This document shows positions 1-8,630 of a DNA stretch of 64,000 bases, one piece after another. The position numbers and the translations under genes are program-made. Below the pieces are notes generated by a model. That model saw only the letters and a program-made list of their open reading frames with translations. It was not told the origin of the DNA and searched no databases. The first letter of the stretch is position 1, and every line of letters begins with the position of its first letter. The stretch lies in assembly GCF_001881565.1 (NCBI RefSeq), contig NZ_MPDJ01000005.1:830500-894499 (forward strand), in the 5' to 3' direction. This DNA comes from Eisenbergiella tayi. Its GTDB lineage: Bacteria > Bacillota > Clostridia > Lachnospirales > Lachnospiraceae.

Positions 1-82
1 CCCTTGCTTTCGGCTATATCCTTCCCACTACCGGGCGGATTCCGGACTTGCACCGGTTAGAAACGTGCGCCGCCGGGCGCAC
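1..82 (-). mobile_element. 5' end of a group II intron (partial, runs off the window)
   Basis: Read on the minus strand, the sequence from 82 down to 1 begins GTGCGCCCGGCGGCGCAC and continues with AACCGGTGCAAGTCCGG and, further on, ATAGCCGAAAGCAAGGG. A GUGYG start, a GGUGCAAGUCC segment and a CCGAAAGC segment are typical of domain I of bacterial group II intron ribozymes. The 5' splice boundary would be at 82/83. The exon side is the terminator hairpin of the rhamnosidase operon and its short T-run, a placement known for class C introns. The reverse transcriptase/maturase ORF would lie outside the window, so the class and intactness cannot be judged. Confidence 0.8.
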
Positions 83-85
83 TGC

Positions 86-119
86 AAAAGGCCATCCGGG
101 CGTTTTGCCGTATGGCCTT
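86..119 (-). terminator. Rho-independent terminator of the rhamnosidase operon
   Basis: On the minus strand GGCCAT (117-112) pairs with ATGGCC (95-90), with further partly paired G/C bases inside, followed by TTTT (89-86). It lies about 50 bases after the GH78 stop codon. The intron starts four bases beyond the T-run. Confidence 0.8.
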
Positions 120-169
120 AATATGGAGCCTCTGCTCATCTTATGCTATTAATCTGCTGAATGGTACAT

Positions 170-2680
170 TTAGGAACGTTCTTTGTCATACTCCCACATA
201 AACACTTTTTCCCCCGCACAAACCTCTGTTTCCTCTCCGCCGGGAAGCACCACGGTTCCACGGATTCTCTCAGGCAGCTTCACAAGATATTCCACTTTTC
301 GGTCCTTTTTAACCCATTCCAGCCGTATCACTCCCCAATGCGTCCGGAATTCCATTCCTGCATTTTCCATGTCCTCCGGTATAAAAGGCCGGAGCTTCAC
401 TTCCGCCGTCCCGTCTTTCATTGGCCGTATCTGCCGCAGTCCGCAAAGGGACTTGAAAAACCATGCTCCCAGGGAACACAGGGCCGGATGGTTATGGGAA
501 TTCATTTCATTTCCCACCAGATACTGCCATCTTTCCCAAATGGTCGTGGCCCCATGGGAAAGCATGAAGCGCAGCGACGGGTAATCTTCTCTGTCAAGGA
601 GCCGGTAAGCCACCTCATCATGTCCTCTGTGCGCCAGGCAGTCCACCAGAATCCCTGACGTCAGAATTCCTGTAGGAAACTGTATGCTTCCCCTGGATTT
701 GGTCAGCTGCCACAAAAGCACATCCTCCACCTTTTCCTGAAGCTTCTCCGGAACAATCCCATATTCCAGCGCCATGGCCTCCGGAGCTGCTGCCATGGTA
801 TCACAGGTTCCGTAATATCCGGTTCCCAGAGGGCTGTCCAGGCACCAGCCATAAAATTTCTCATTCATTTTATCAACAAGCTCCTCTCTGCGTTTCTGAA
901 ACAGAGAAAGACCTTCCTCATCACCGGCCACTTCTGCAAATAAAATCATGGCGTTATAAAAATCCACAAAATAAGAGTTGGCGATCATAAGGTTATCAGC
1001 AAATTCAATGGCGAGCCAGTCATTATAAAAATCATACGGAATCAATCCGTCCACTAGCGTGGAATGCATATAAGACTCATATTTTTTCAATGCTCCGTAA
1101 TTATCCGTAACCGTACGTCTGTCTCCGGTATACAAATACAGACTGCGCAGTGTCATATGGTAACCGATTTTCCAGATAAAAGTATCTCTCGGCCATCCCG
1201 GCGCACCCGCAAGGGGCAGGGAACCGTCGGACAGCTGTGTATCCCGGATATCCTGAAACCACTTCCGGTAAAAATGCTGCAAATCAAAATTCAGGACGCC
1301 GAATTCCGAAGAAACACCTGCATCCGCAAGCCATCCCTGCCGTTCATCCCTCTGACAGCAGTCGGTGGGGATGGAATGCATATTGCTGCGCATAGTCCAG
1401 ACCATGGCCCGGTAAATCCTGTTAAAATCCTCATTGGAGCAGGAAAAGCCTGCAATGCGCGTGTTATCGGTATGTACTGCCCGGCCGGTCACATCCTCTG
1501 CCGTAAGCTCTGACAGACCGGAGATCTGTACAAACCGGAAACCGTGATAGGTAAAGCGCGGTTCATAGCATTCCCTTCCGTTTCCTTTACAGATATACAC
1601 ATCCGTCGCTTTGGCATTCCGCAGATTCTCCGTGTTCACGGTACCATCCTCATACAGCGTTTCCCCATACCGGATCCGGATTTCCCTGCCCGATTCTTCC
1701 TCTGCCCACAGCCGGATCCAGCCCGCAAAGTTCTGTCCGAAATCCAGGATATAATCCCCGTCTTTTTCACACACAGTTTTTACGGAAATCTCCTCTGTCA
1801 CGCGGATGGGGGGAATATAGGAGTAACGCAGAGTTCCCGTTCCCGGACTGCATACCGAAGCCCGGCTCCAGCCGGAATCGTCGAATTCTGCCGTACACCA
1901 TCCCGGCTGTTCCAGCCTGGCATCATAATGCTCTCCGTCAAACACACTGGAAAAGGTAATTGGAGAACGGGAAACCTGCCAGGATGCATCACTTCCCACA
2001 ACCGTCCTGCTGCCGTCTCCCATTTCCAGATCCAGCTGACATATTCCCATACACTGACCGCGATAGAAAGCCTGACTGTATACATCCTTTGCATGAAGCT
2101 TTTCGTCCAGATCCCAATGCCCTCCCAGCATGAGGCCTATCACATTCCGTCCTTTTTTCAGCATGGCGGTAACATCCTTCACGGTATATTCCACCGTTTT
2201 TTCATAAACCGTATAGGAAGGGAACAGAACATCCCGTCCCACCCGCCTGCCGTTCACATAAGCTTCACAGTAGCCCAGACCGGTAAACGACAGGAAAGCA
2301 GAAGCAATATCCCCATCGATTTCCACTTCTTTCCTCAGTAAGGTTCCTCCGGTAATAAAGGATGCATCCCATCGTCCCCCTTCAAAGATTCCTGTAGAAA
2401 AAGCCGCCTCTTCACTGCTTTCCTCCTCCCCATTCCCTTTTTTCACGGTAACCTGCCAGCTATAGCCGCATTTTTCTTCCAGATCGGCCGAAAGCTGATA
2501 CCGGGAATCCGCCGTATCCAGCCATCCGCTGTCCCAGGAGGGAATCCCCTTCTTCCACAGCCGGATTCTGCAGGCGGTCTGGCCGATTCCCTCCTCCGGG
2601 CCATACCAGCTCAGCTCCGGTGTGGGCGTGTCGATTCCAGCCGGGTTTTCAAGCCCTTCACATAACAATTTCCATTTCAT
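170..2680 (-). CDS. Alpha-L-rhamnosidase, GH78 family, cytoplasmic
   Basis: An 836-residue protein with the GH78 layout: N-terminal Bac_rhamnosid_N-like beta domains (about residues 1-290, including a jelly-roll stretch with FTGLGYCEAYVNG), a concanavalin-like domain (about 300-400), an (alpha/alpha)6 barrel and a C-terminal beta domain. The conserved acidic block DCCQRDERQGWLADAG near residues 438-453 carries the family's catalytic acids. The enzyme should release terminal alpha-L-rhamnose from plant glycosides or pectic side chains. No signal peptide is present, so it should act on imported substrate. Its ATG overlaps the stop of the upstream response regulator (ATGA), implying translational coupling in a yesM-yesN-rhamnosidase operon, and the divergent importer is the likely supplier of substrate. 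Family assignment is firm; exact substrate is inferred. Confidence 0.92.
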   Translation of the reverse strand: MKWKLLCEGLENPAGIDTPTPELSWYGPEEGIGQTACRIRLWKKGIPSWDSGWLDTADSRYQLSADLEEKCGYSWQVTVKKGNGEEESSEEAAFSTGIFEGGRWDASFITGGTLLRKEVEIDGDIASAFLSFTGLGYCEAYVNGRRVGRDVLFPSYTVYEKTVEYTVKDVTAMLKKGRNVIGLMLGGHWDLDEKLHAKDVYSQAFYRGQCMGICQLDLEMGDGSRTVVGSDASWQVSRSPITFSSVFDGEHYDARLEQPGWCTAEFDDSGWSRASVCSPGTGTLRYSYIPPIRVTEEISVKTVCEKDGDYILDFGQNFAGWIRLWAEEESGREIRIRYGETLYEDGTVNTENLRNAKATDVYICKGNGRECYEPRFTYHGFRFVQISGLSELTAEDVTGRAVHTDNTRIAGFSCSNEDFNRIYRAMVWTMRSNMHSIPTDCCQRDERQGWLADAGVSSEFGVLNFDLQHFYRKWFQDIRDTQLSDGSLPLAGAPGWPRDTFIWKIGYHMTLRSLYLYTGDRRTVTDNYGALKKYESYMHSTLVDGLIPYDFYNDWLAIEFADNLMIANSYFVDFYNAMILFAEVAGDEEGLSLFQKRREELVDKMNEKFYGWCLDSPLGTGYYGTCDTMAAAPEAMALEYGIVPEKLQEKVEDVLLWQLTKSRGSIQFPTGILTSGILVDCLAHRGHDEVAYRLLDREDYPSLRFMLSHGATTIWERWQYLVGNEMNSHNHPALCSLGAWFFKSLCGLRQIRPMKDGTAEVKLRPFIPEDMENAGMEFRTHWGVIRLEWVKKDRKVEYLVKLPERIRGTVVLPGGEETEVCAGEKVFMWEYDKERS

Positions 2681-4104
2681 GATGATTCCTCCATTTTTCT
2701 GTATTCATTGGGTGTGACGCCATAATACTTCTTAAATACATTGCTGAAATAGCTGGTTTCTTCAAAACCGGTTTTATGGGCTATTTCATATAATTTGCAG
2801 GAAGTGGCAGTCAGAAGAAGCGCCGCATTCTCCATCCTTACCTTCAGAATATAATCACTGTAGTTAATTTCAAATTTTTTCTTAAAAATACGGCTGATCT
2901 GGTATTTTCCGATAAAAAAGTGCTTTGACATGGTTTCCAGAGAAAGATCCTGATTATAATGCAGGTCAATATATTGCTTTATCCGGCAGACCACATCAGA
3001 ATCCGTACTGGCCTCCTCCGGTTCAAAATCACATTGCATATTGATGATCATACGCAATAAGGCGTTTTTCAGGCTGGCAGCGTCATAATAGTTGAATTCC
3101 GAGGTAAAGGAACTCCCCTTCAGCTGCTTAAAGGTGGTAATAAAGTCCTTGTTCAGATGAAGCAGAAAGCTGTAGCAGAACTCCTGTACATACTGAGGCG
3201 GTGTCTTCGTTCTCCTGAACAAAGTGAAGAGACGTTCCACAAGAAGCTTCACGTTCTGCACATCCCCGTTCAGATAGGCATCCTGGATCCGTCCGGCAAG
3301 TTCCATCTCCAGCTGGGAAGAGGTTTGAGAAAAAACATCCGGCTCATACCGATAGGTTCCCGGTTCATAAAAGCCCTGTTTTAATGCCTCTATCGACTGC
3401 CGCATGGCTTCCGGAGCCTGTTCCGGCCTTTCCTGATAAAGACTGAAGCCAATGAAAAGCGCGTCCTCCCTGCAGAAATGTTCCCGCAGCGCATCCCAGA
3501 CACCGCTGTCTTCCGTCCGGATAAGGCTCATATTCAGATCCTCTGATGAACAGGCGCATATCATTTGGGCGGGAATTTCATCAGGAAGCTTTATTCCTTC
3601 CCCGGAACGGGAGCAGAGGAAACCATAGCCTTTTATATCCAGCTTTTCAAAAGATAAAGCAAAATCCCGGGATGCTACTTTTTGCCCGTTCAGATAATCC
3701 CCGACCCTTTCCTGTATGGCAGAGACAGCATCCTCCCGGGCCTGGCAGATAAGCATCCTTAGTTTATCCGACAATTCCTCCCAGTCAATGGGCTTGAGCA
3801 GATAATCCTTCACGTGAAAAAGAAGGGCCTTTCTTGCATATTCAAACTCATTATATGCGCTGAGGATTATTGTCCTCACCTGTATTCCTGCGGCATTGAT
3901 CTGCCTCAGTGTTTCCAGGCCGTCCATAACCGGCATCTTCACATCCAGCAGCATAATGTCCGGCTTCTCCCGTTCCAGCAGCACTAATGCTTCTTTGCCG
4001 TTATACGCATGAAAAACACCCGATATTCCCACCGTATGGCTTTCCAGCATTTTATCCAGAAACATATGCACGGAATTCTGGTCATCAACTATGAGCAGTT
4101 TCAT
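2677..4104 (-). CDS. YesN-type response regulator (REC plus AraC DNA-binding domain)
   Basis: A 475-residue regulator. Residues 1-120 form a receiver domain with the phosphoacceptor Asp54 in LLDVKMP and the conserved lysine in LLKPIDW. A middle region of about 240 residues has no recognised fold. The last 100 residues are an AraC-type double helix-turn-helix (SKHFFIGKYQISRIFKKKF and GFEETSYFSNVFKKYYG), ending in the usual PNEYRK. Its start overlaps the end of the kinase gene by 20 bases, so the two are co-expressed as a cognate pair. It probably activates the divergent sugar importer, whose promoter carries two 11-base direct repeats 21 bases apart (6040-6071), a layout suited to an AraC-type protein. 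Confidence 0.93.
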   Translation of the reverse strand: MKLLIVDDQNSVHMFLDKMLESHTVGISGVFHAYNGKEALVLLEREKPDIMLLDVKMPVMDGLETLRQINAAGIQVRTIILSAYNEFEYARKALLFHVKDYLLKPIDWEELSDKLRMLICQAREDAVSAIQERVGDYLNGQKVASRDFALSFEKLDIKGYGFLCSRSGEGIKLPDEIPAQMICACSSEDLNMSLIRTEDSGVWDALREHFCREDALFIGFSLYQERPEQAPEAMRQSIEALKQGFYEPGTYRYEPDVFSQTSSQLEMELAGRIQDAYLNGDVQNVKLLVERLFTLFRRTKTPPQYVQEFCYSFLLHLNKDFITTFKQLKGSSFTSEFNYYDAASLKNALLRMIINMQCDFEPEEASTDSDVVCRIKQYIDLHYNQDLSLETMSKHFFIGKYQISRIFKKKFEINYSDYILKVRMENAALLLTATSCKLYEIAHKTGFEETSYFSNVFKKYYGVTPNEYRKMEESS

Positions 4105-5908
4105 CGATACTCCCCTCCCTGATCAAAGGTATTGTCATGGAAATCCGGCATCCGTTACCGTCTTCACTGCTGATCTCCACCCCATAATCCCCTCCGTAGC
4201 AGCTTCGGATCCTCTGATGGATATTCCGTATTCCAATGTCCGCATCATCAATATCCGCCTTGGACAGATTCGCTGTCACCTGGGCCATTTCCTCCGTGGT
4301 CATCCCTGCCCCGTTATCAGAAACCGTAAAGCGGATACGGTCTCCCTCCAGAACGGCGCTTATGACGATCATTCCGTCGGAGGGATTATTGGAAAAACCA
4401 TGTTCGATACAATTCTCCACCACCGGCTGAAGAAGGAGCTTTGGCATATAATAATCCTCTGCCTTTTCATCCACTTCATACCGGACCGAAAGCGCTCCGT
4501 CAAATTTACGGATAAAGAGAGACAGATATTCCCTGATATATTTCAGTTCCTCCGTAACCCGTACTTCCTTTTCATAATTGTAAAGGGTATAGCGGAGCAG
4601 TCTGCTCAGGGAAACCACAATTCCATTGGATACCTCAATATTTCCATAGACGATCTCAGTCTGCAGCAGCTGCAGGGTATTCATCAGAAAATGGGGATTG
4701 ATCTGGGAGCGGAGAGAATACAGCCGGAACTTATTCAGCATGATCTGGGATTTATAATCATTCTTAATCAGTTGTTCAAGCCTTATCAGCAGATCATCGA
4801 ATTTTTCCGCTATCTGATTCAGTTCGGAATATTGATAATCTGTATTTGCCAGCTTCAAATCATCAAAATCCACGTTTCGCACATCATCCGTCAGTTTTTT
4901 CACCGGACGGTGGATGGAACGGGATATGCTGACAGAGATCATCACGTTCACAACAAGGCATACAATCAGCGCAATGATAAACAGCCGGGAAACCGGCCAG
5001 GTATGGGAACGGATTTCCCTCAGCGGAACATAGGAGAGCAGCTTCCAGCCTACAGAGGTTGTCTGGAAATTTATGAGGTACATTTCCTCCCCGATGTAAT
5101 CTTTAAAGGAACCCATCTCGCTTTCCTCCAGGATTCTGCGGGTATCCTCCGTCAGGGGAAGGAAGGAGCCGATATCCGAGTTATCGCTCTGGCTCACAAT
5201 CTGGTTTTCCTTATCCAGCAGGGCAATTTTCCCGCTCTTTTCATAATTGCTGGACATGAGAGTTTTTCCCAGCTCCTTTATATTAATATTGCAGATAACC
5301 GCGCCCACCACATTTCGTTTGGAATTGGTGATAGCCAGGGACATGGAAAAAGTATCCACCCCTGACGCATAGGGAGCGACTCTGGGATTATAATAATCCT
5401 GGGCATGAAGGCCTATGGTATGCATATAAATATTTCCGCTCACGTCTATGGCCTGTTGGTACCATTCCTGCTCCATATAGGGATAGTCGCTGATCAGATC
5501 GGAACGATCCGCTATGTTGCAGACATAGCCGTTTGTTCCGATGATGAAAACATCCTGGACAATGCTGTTAAACATATCCGTGCGCTTCAGAAGGGAGCTT
5601 AAGGTACGATCCAGTTTCAGCCTGTCCGCAATCGTCATATCCGGATTACTCAGCGCCGTCGCAATTTCTTTATTATAGGAAACAAAAGATACGATACGGG
5701 TGGTAATATCATTTATATTGGTATTCATAGATAAAGCCGCCTGCTCCAGAATCTTTTCCGTATAATGAATGACCTCCCGTTCCACAATCTGAGTGGAATA
5801 CAGGGTGATGAATCCGCCGAACACCACCATGAGTACGGCATTAAAGACGAGATATAAAACAAGAATCCGGGCGGACAGGGACTTTTTTAACTTTGCAAAT
5901 GTATTCAT
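4085..5908 (-). CDS. YesM-type sensor histidine kinase
   Basis: A 607-residue membrane kinase. It has an N-terminal transmembrane helix (about 15-37), a large extracytoplasmic sensor region of the dCACHE type (about 38-300), a second helix (about 303-325) and a HAMP linker. The His_kinase domain has the phosphoacceptor in RSQINPHFLMNT near residue 405, and the HATPase_c domain has ENCIEHGF and VSDNGAGM. This is the LytS/YesM family, which signals to AraC-type response regulators and in Firmicutes usually senses oligosaccharides or their binding proteins. Directly downstream is its regulator. The ligand is likely a rhamnose-containing sugar because of the GH78 gene in the same operon, but that is inference. 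Confidence 0.93.
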   Translation of the reverse strand: MNTFAKLKKSLSARILVLYLVFNAVLMVVFGGFITLYSTQIVEREVIHYTEKILEQAALSMNTNINDITTRIVSFVSYNKEIATALSNPDMTIADRLKLDRTLSSLLKRTDMFNSIVQDVFIIGTNGYVCNIADRSDLISDYPYMEQEWYQQAIDVSGNIYMHTIGLHAQDYYNPRVAPYASGVDTFSMSLAITNSKRNVVGAVICNINIKELGKTLMSSNYEKSGKIALLDKENQIVSQSDNSDIGSFLPLTEDTRRILEESEMGSFKDYIGEEMYLINFQTTSVGWKLLSYVPLREIRSHTWPVSRLFIIALIVCLVVNVMISVSISRSIHRPVKKLTDDVRNVDFDDLKLANTDYQYSELNQIAEKFDDLLIRLEQLIKNDYKSQIMLNKFRLYSLRSQINPHFLMNTLQLLQTEIVYGNIEVSNGIVVSLSRLLRYTLYNYEKEVRVTEELKYIREYLSLFIRKFDGALSVRYEVDEKAEDYYMPKLLLQPVVENCIEHGFSNNPSDGMIVISAVLEGDRIRFTVSDNGAGMTTEEMAQVTANLSKADIDDADIGIRNIHQRIRSCYGGDYGVEISSEDGNGCRISMTIPLIREGSIDETAHS

Positions 5909-6039
5909 TGGTTAGCCTTCCCCTCTGGCACTTCCTGGCTTACAGACATGGAAAATCAAGTTTTCCATACCCGGGCTGTATTGGATATATCAAAGTGTAA
6001 CAAAACAAATCTGTCCCATCAATGAATTTTGGTAATAGT

Positions 6040-6102
6040 GCAACAGATTACAATAATTTGGCAACAGATTATATTTCAGGAGTGTTTTGCTCCTGCTATG
6101 AT
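6040..6102 (+). promoter_or_regulatory. Candidate YesN-activated promoter of the importer
   Basis: Two exact copies of GCAACAGATTA start at 6040 and 6061, a 21-base (two helical turns) period. A -10 candidate TATGAT follows at 6097-6102, and the position expected for -35 (6074-6079, TTTCAG) is poor. Direct repeats next to a weak -35 box are typical of promoters activated by AraC-type proteins. That the regulator is the adjacent YesN is inference. Confidence 0.55.
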
Positions 6103-6146
6103 TGAAATACAAACAGCGGGGCCAAAATATTTTCGCAGGTTATGAG

Positions 6147-6252
6147 AAGGAGGAAAATTCCTCTGCTCACCAGAGGGTTCACATTTTGCTCCGCAAAACA
6201 AGGAGGAAAATTCCTCTGTTCACCAGAGGGCTCACATTTTGCTCCGCAAAAC
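6147..6252 (+). repeat. Tandem duplication of a 53-base leader unit containing an RBS and two hairpins
   Basis: Two head-to-tail 53-base units (6147-6199 and 6200-6252) differ at only two positions. Each starts with AAGGAGG, then has CCTCTG-CTCAC-CAGAGG (TTCAC loop in the second copy) and TTTTGC-TCC-GCAAAA stem-loops. A third AAGGAGG at 6253 is the real ribosome binding site of the binding-protein gene. The unit is therefore a duplicated 5' leader with two decoy Shine-Dalgarno sequences. Confidence 0.9.
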
Positions 6253-6266
6253 AAGGAGGAAGAGGT

Positions 6267-7622
6267 ATGAAGAAAAAATTAGTATCGCTGGTTTTGACTG
6301 CTGCCATGATGGGCAGCGTACTGGCAGGATGTGGGGGAAGTTCATCCGCAGACAATACCCCGGCAGCAGGAGATGCCGGTACGGCACAGACGGAACCGTC
6401 CGCGGCTGTTGAATCGGCAGATGCATCAGAAGCAGCCGGCGCAGATCAGGGGACAGAGGACCTTTCCGGAACCCTTTCCATTTTGTCCTGGTACGATGAG
6501 ACAAAGGCGGCCCCCGTCATTGAAGCGTTTAATGCCAAGTATCCTAATGTGACCATTGATTTCCAGTATTCGCCCCCGGTTGCTGATTATGTGGAGAAGC
6601 TTTCCACACTGCTTTATTCCGGCGCAGGCCCGGATATTTTTTACATGGCTCTGGAAAACAGAGAAGATTTGATTAAGGGAATTTATGTGGAAGATCTTTC
6701 CAATGAACCTTACATGACGGACGGCACCATTCCCGATTCCGTAAAAACCACCTATGGTGCGGATGGAAAAGCCTATTCCCTCGCTGTTGACTGCTGGGTA
6801 GGCGGTATTTTCTATAATAAAGATCTGTTCGACCAGGCCGGTATCACGGAAGAACCCAAAACCTGGGAAGAGCTTCTGGAAGTATGCCAGACCCTGAAGG
6901 ATGCCGGCATCCAGCCCATCATGGACAACTGCCAGGATGCGGCTGTCAACTTCACGGCTCCTCTTTACGGTTCCGAAGTGAAATCCAAGAACCCGAATAT
7001 TGTACAGGATATTTTTGACGGAAAGGCAACCTTCAAGGATACCTGGACCACTCCTATTGCCATGTGGAAAGAAGGCCTCATCGATAACGGTTATCTGACG
7101 GCGGACATGGTAGGGGCTACCAGCGATGAAATAGTTACCGCCTTCGCTACCGGCCAGGTGGCTATGATTCTCAGCGGCTCCTGGAACCTGAATACCATTG
7201 ATACCATCAATCCGGATATGAATTATAAATGTATGGGTGTTCCCGGCACGGAAGAAACCTATTACTGCGGCGCTGTTAACGTAGGGCTTTGTATCAATTC
7301 CGCCAGCCAGAATAAAGAACTGGCAAAGGCATTCCTGGAATTTGCCGCTTCTCCCGAAGGACTGGAAGCACAGTACAAAGGCTACGGCGGATTTACCATC
7401 GCCAATGGCTACAGCCCTGAATTCCCGGAAGAAATCGCGGAAGCCGTTACCCAGGTAAAGGACGGCAAATATTATATCCCTATGGCCGACTGGCTTTCCT
7501 ATACGGAATCCCTGAGACTTACCTATATCCAGTCTCTTCAGGACTGCATGGTGGGCACCATCACACCTGAAGAAGCCGCATCCAAACTGGACGCCAAGCT
7601 GGCCGAGGTTTCCGCAGAATAA
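6267..7622 (+). CDS. Sugar ABC transporter substrate-binding lipoprotein (CUT1)
   Basis: A 451-residue binding protein. The start chosen is the ATG after AAGGAGGAAGAGGT; the longer open frame runs back through the leader repeats and is not convincing. It begins with a lipoprotein signal peptide whose lipobox VLAGC puts the lipidated cysteine near residue 23, then a low-complexity Ala/Asp/Ser/Glu linker to about residue 75, then the SBP_bac_1 fold (LSILSWYDE, GAGPDIFYM, KPWGIFYNKDLF-like stretch, GQVAMILSGSWN). It should capture an oligosaccharide or glycoside outside the membrane for the two permeases downstream. With GH78 and YesM/YesN divergent, a rhamnoside is the likely ligand. No ATPase gene is nearby. 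Confidence 0.93.
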   Translation: MKKKLVSLVLTAAMMGSVLAGCGGSSSADNTPAAGDAGTAQTEPSAAVESADASEAAGADQGTEDLSGTLSILSWYDETKAAPVIEAFNAKYPNVTIDFQYSPPVADYVEKLSTLLYSGAGPDIFYMALENREDLIKGIYVEDLSNEPYMTDGTIPDSVKTTYGADGKAYSLAVDCWVGGIFYNKDLFDQAGITEEPKTWEELLEVCQTLKDAGIQPIMDNCQDAAVNFTAPLYGSEVKSKNPNIVQDIFDGKATFKDTWTTPIAMWKEGLIDNGYLTADMVGATSDEIVTAFATGQVAMILSGSWNLNTIDTINPDMNYKCMGVPGTEETYYCGAVNVGLCINSASQNKELAKAFLEFAASPEGLEAQYKGYGGFTIANGYSPEFPEEIAEAVTQVKDGKYYIPMADWLSYTESLRLTYIQSLQDCMVGTITPEEAASKLDAKLAEVSAE

Positions 7623-7640
7623 AGTGCTATAAATTGTTCA

Positions 7641-7665
7641 TCGCCGGGTCAAAAGCCCGGCGATA
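7641..7665 (+). other. Intercistronic hairpin after the binding-protein gene
   Basis: ATCGCCGGG (7641-7649) and CCCGGCGAT (7657-7665) form a perfect 9-base stem with a 7-base loop, not followed by a T-run. In this position, after the binding protein and before the permeases, such hairpins usually protect the upstream mRNA from 3' decay or cause partial termination, allowing more binding protein than permease. Confidence 0.7.
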
Positions 7666-7742
7666 AAATAAGGCGCTCCCTTTTGCGGAAATGTGAGCAT
7701 GTTTTAACCATGCTCAGGAAGAACAGGAGAACCGAGACGGAT

Positions 7743-8630
7743 ATGAAAAAGAAAAAACTGGTCAGACAATTCCAATATGAAATATTTTTTTTACCTGCAC
7801 TGATAGCCTTCACCACGTTTACCATCATTCCGCTGCTGAAAACAATCATGTACAGCGTGACGGATTTCAATGGTGTCAATCACGAATACCGCTTCGTGGG
7901 ACTCAAAAATTTTATCGGTGTCTTTCAGGATGAAGTAATGCGGCAGGCTCTGTTCAACACCCTGTTTTATACCTTCTGCACCATGATCCTCATTAACGTG
8001 CTTTCCATACCGCTTGCCGTTTTTCTGGACAAAAAAACCAAGCTGAAATCTGCAGAAAGAGCCATTTTTTTCTTTCCATCCATCGTCAGCGCTCTTCTGC
8101 TGGGTTATATCTGGGGCTATATCCTGTCTCCTCTGCCTACCGGGGCGGCCAATTCCCTTCTGGGAAGCCTGGGCCTGTCGCCCATTGGCTGGACCTCCAC
8201 AAGCTGGGGTGCGCGGCTGTGTATTATTGCCGTAGCTGTCTGGACCAGCACCGGCTGGCATGCCACCGTCTATCTTGCCTATCTGCAGGCTATATCCCAG
8301 GAATATTACGAAGCGGCAAGTATCGACGGAGCGAGCAAATGGAAACAGTTTACCAAAATCACCATTCCCATGCTGGCGCCGGGCTTTACCGTGAATACCC
8401 TGCTGCTTCTCACCAACGGCCTTAAGGTCTATGATCTGCCCTATGCCCTTACAAAAGGCGGGCCGGGCTTTTCCAATTATACGGTAACCCAGGTTATCAT
8501 ACAGCGCGGAATATCGGAAAAACAATACGGCGCATCCACGGCGCTTGCAACCATTTTTATCATTCTCGTTATGATTATTTCCTGCATACAGTTTATGGCC
8601 ATGCGCAAAAGGGAGGAGGATCTTTCATGA
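7743..8630 (+). CDS. Sugar ABC transporter permease, MalF-like (CUT1)
   Basis: A 295-residue inner-membrane protein with about six transmembrane helices and the BPD_transp_1 EAA loop (EAASIDGASKWKQFTKITIP), which docks the ATPase. The start was placed at the ATG giving MKKKKLVRQF, with CAGGAGA upstream; an in-frame start at 7683 would add 20 residues unlike the family. It forms a heterodimer with the next gene, which starts inside its stop codon (ATGA overlap, 8627-8630). Confidence 0.92.
   Translation: MKKKKLVRQFQYEIFFLPALIAFTTFTIIPLLKTIMYSVTDFNGVNHEYRFVGLKNFIGVFQDEVMRQALFNTLFYTFCTMILINVLSIPLAVFLDKKTKLKSAERAIFFFPSIVSALLLGYIWGYILSPLPTGAANSLLGSLGLSPIGWTSTSWGARLCIIAVAVWTSTGWHATVYLAYLQAISQEYYEAASIDGASKWKQFTKITIPMLAPGFTVNTLLLLTNGLKVYDLPYALTKGGPGFSNYTVTQVIIQRGISEKQYGASTALATIFIILVMIISCIQFMAMRKREEDLS

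Larger units (their letters stand above)
5909..6266. promoter_or_regulatory. Divergent control region between the YesM operon and the importer
   Basis: This 358-base gap separates the divergent operons. It holds an inverted repeat with 8-base arms (ATGGAAAA 5948-5955, TTTTCCAT 5961-5968) close to the kinase start, the 21-base-spaced direct repeats at 6040-6071, a hairpin CAGGAG-tgttttg-CTCCTG (6078-6096), a -10 candidate TATGAT (6097-6102) and the tandem 53-base leader repeats (6147-6252). Confidence 0.7.

Noticed and set aside
6147..6252. CRISPR-like repeats
   Set aside because: Only two units, no unique spacers between them and no cas genes.
6102..6266. N-terminal extension of the first binding protein through the leader repeats
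   Set aside because: The lipoprotein signal peptide starts at 6267 directly after the best RBS; the upstream codons simply translate the duplicated leader.
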